Source of the DNA: Acidobacteriota bacterium
GTDB taxonomy: Bacteria; Acidobacteriota; Terriglobia; Terriglobales; Acidobacteriaceae
Reading direction: 5' to 3'
Assembly: GCA_021781255.1 (NCBI GenBank)
Contig: JAJXXG010000814.1
Location: 1-6,831, forward strand
Length of the DNA stretch: 6,831 bases
The notes under the pieces are model-generated. The model made no database searches and had not been told where the DNA came from. It saw nothing but the letters and a program-made list of their open reading frames with translations. A program made the translations under genes and the position numbers. Shown here in pieces: positions 6,569 through 6,831 of this stretch (positions are counted from its first letter, which is position 1; the number at the start of each line of letters is the position of its first letter).

Positions 6569-6575
6569 CTCCTCC
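6569..6575 (-). promoter_or_regulatory. Ribosome binding site of gcvH
   Basis: GGAGGAG on the minus strand, 11 bases before the gcvH ATG. It is a strong sequence at a longer than usual distance. It supports the ATG at 6555-6557 over the longer open frame. Confidence 0.5.
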
Positions 6576-6591
6576 GCAGCAAAATAGCGAA

Positions 6592-6597
6592 ATCTTA
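6592..6597 (-). promoter_or_regulatory. Possible -10 element of a gcvH promoter
   Basis: TAAGAT on the minus strand lies in a locally AT-richer patch 34 bases before the gcvH ATG, which would give a leader of roughly 27 bases. The sequence 17 bases further upstream has only a poor match to a -35 element. No glycine riboswitch core is recognisable in the 173-bp spacer. This is a weak call based on position and base composition. Confidence 0.22.
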
Positions 6598-6705
6598 GTG
6601 TACGACCTGCGCCCGTTCATGCACCGTGAGGAAAACCCGCCGCTTCGACGCCATGAATCTCCCCGGCCGCCGCCTTCAAAAAGGAAGAACTCGCATCGGC
6701 CGATC

Positions 6706-6726
6706 GTCCCTTGTCCCTCGCCTCTC
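6706..6726 (+). repeat. Short degenerate 7-bp repeat after the M48-like gene
   Basis: On the plus strand three heptads follow in phase: GTCCCTT, GTCCCTC and GCCTCTC. The first two differ at one base. They resemble the heptads at 6036-6070 on the other side of gcvH; both sites share the 10-mer CCTCGCCTCT. They lie 4 bases beyond the end of the upstream gene. Confidence 0.35.
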
Positions 6727-6730
6727 ATGC

Positions 6731-6831
6731 CTACTTCGCAAAGAACTCCCCATGCCCGCCCTTCGCCCACGGATCATAGTGCTCCGCAAACTGCGCCCGC
6801 CTCTGCGTCGAAGGATGGCTGTACAGCCAGA
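6731..6831 (-). CDS. C-terminal fragment of a probable M48-family metallopeptidase (cut by window edge)
   Basis: Only the last 32 codons and the TAG (6731-6733) are present; the frame is open to the window edge. The peptide begins WLYSHPSTQRRAQFAEHYDP and ends in a short Gly/Lys-rich tail. Ser-His-Pro-Ser-x-x-x-Arg close to the C-terminus is characteristic of the end of M48 (Ste24/HtpX-like) zinc peptidases, where this His-Pro...Arg segment follows the catalytic domain. The catalytic HExxH motif lies outside the window, so activity cannot be judged. The gene runs in the same direction as gcvH, which starts 173 bp further on. I see no strong terminator between them, although a possible gcvH promoter lies in the gap. 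The peptide is short, so the family call is moderate. Confidence 0.6.
   Translation of the reverse strand, partial: WLYSHPSTQRRAQFAEHYDPWAKGGHGEFFAK

Noticed and set aside
6558..6730. Glycine riboswitch upstream of gcvH
   Set aside because: I looked for the conserved purine-rich core and paired aptamer layout on the minus strand and did not find it; the spacer is also short for a tandem aptamer.
6558..6770. 71-codon N-terminal extension of gcvH
   Set aside because: The extension has an odd Gly/Arg-rich composition, overlaps the end of the upstream gene, and the family start MAYP plus GGAGGAG supports the shorter form.

Overview
The window is a stretch of GC-rich bacterial chromosome in which every gene I can support lies on the minus strand, so transcription runs from high to low coordinates. 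The likely source is an Acidobacteriota-type soil bacterium (Terriglobia-like). This is an inference from the split glycine decarboxylase (gcvPA/gcvPB), the small TadG-TadE-TadE set beside dnaB, and the general protein style. It is not proven by any marker gene here.

Read in the direction of transcription, the layout is as follows. (1) 6731-6831 holds the last 32 codons of a protein resembling the C-terminus of M48-type metallopeptidases. (2) 4681/3147-6557 holds a glycine cleavage block: gcvH (lipoyl carrier), gcvPA and gcvPB (the two subunits of the PLP-dependent decarboxylase). gcvT, the aminomethyltransferase that is usually a neighbour, is not in the window. (3) 2676-3146 is a 471-bp stretch with no convincing gene, which is presumably the 3' end of the gcv transcript and the leader of the next one. 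(4) 304-2675 holds three secreted or membrane-anchored pseudopilin-like proteins: a TadG-like protein with a long beta-rich, Gly/Ser/Thr-rich extracellular part, followed by two TadE-like proteins. They are tightly packed, with a 9-bp gap at the first junction and an ATGA overlap at the second. (5) 1-201 holds the first 67 codons of the replicative helicase dnaB, cut by the window edge.

GcvH shuttles the aminomethyl group released by the GcvPA/GcvPB decarboxylase to GcvT and is then re-oxidised by the L-protein. The last two components must be encoded elsewhere. The three Tad-type proteins look like accessory or minor pseudopilins, or surface proteins, made as one translationally coupled unit. 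The ATPase, platform and secretin genes of a Tad machine are not present here.

I see no CRISPR, tRNA, rRNA, insertion sequence or phage gene, and no clearly novel system. The less ordinary signals lie in the spacers: alternative overlapping hairpins between gcvH and gcvPA, a degenerate 7-bp periodic repeat in both spacers flanking gcvH, a helix-phased direct repeat just ahead of tadG, and an inverted repeat between the last tadE and dnaB.
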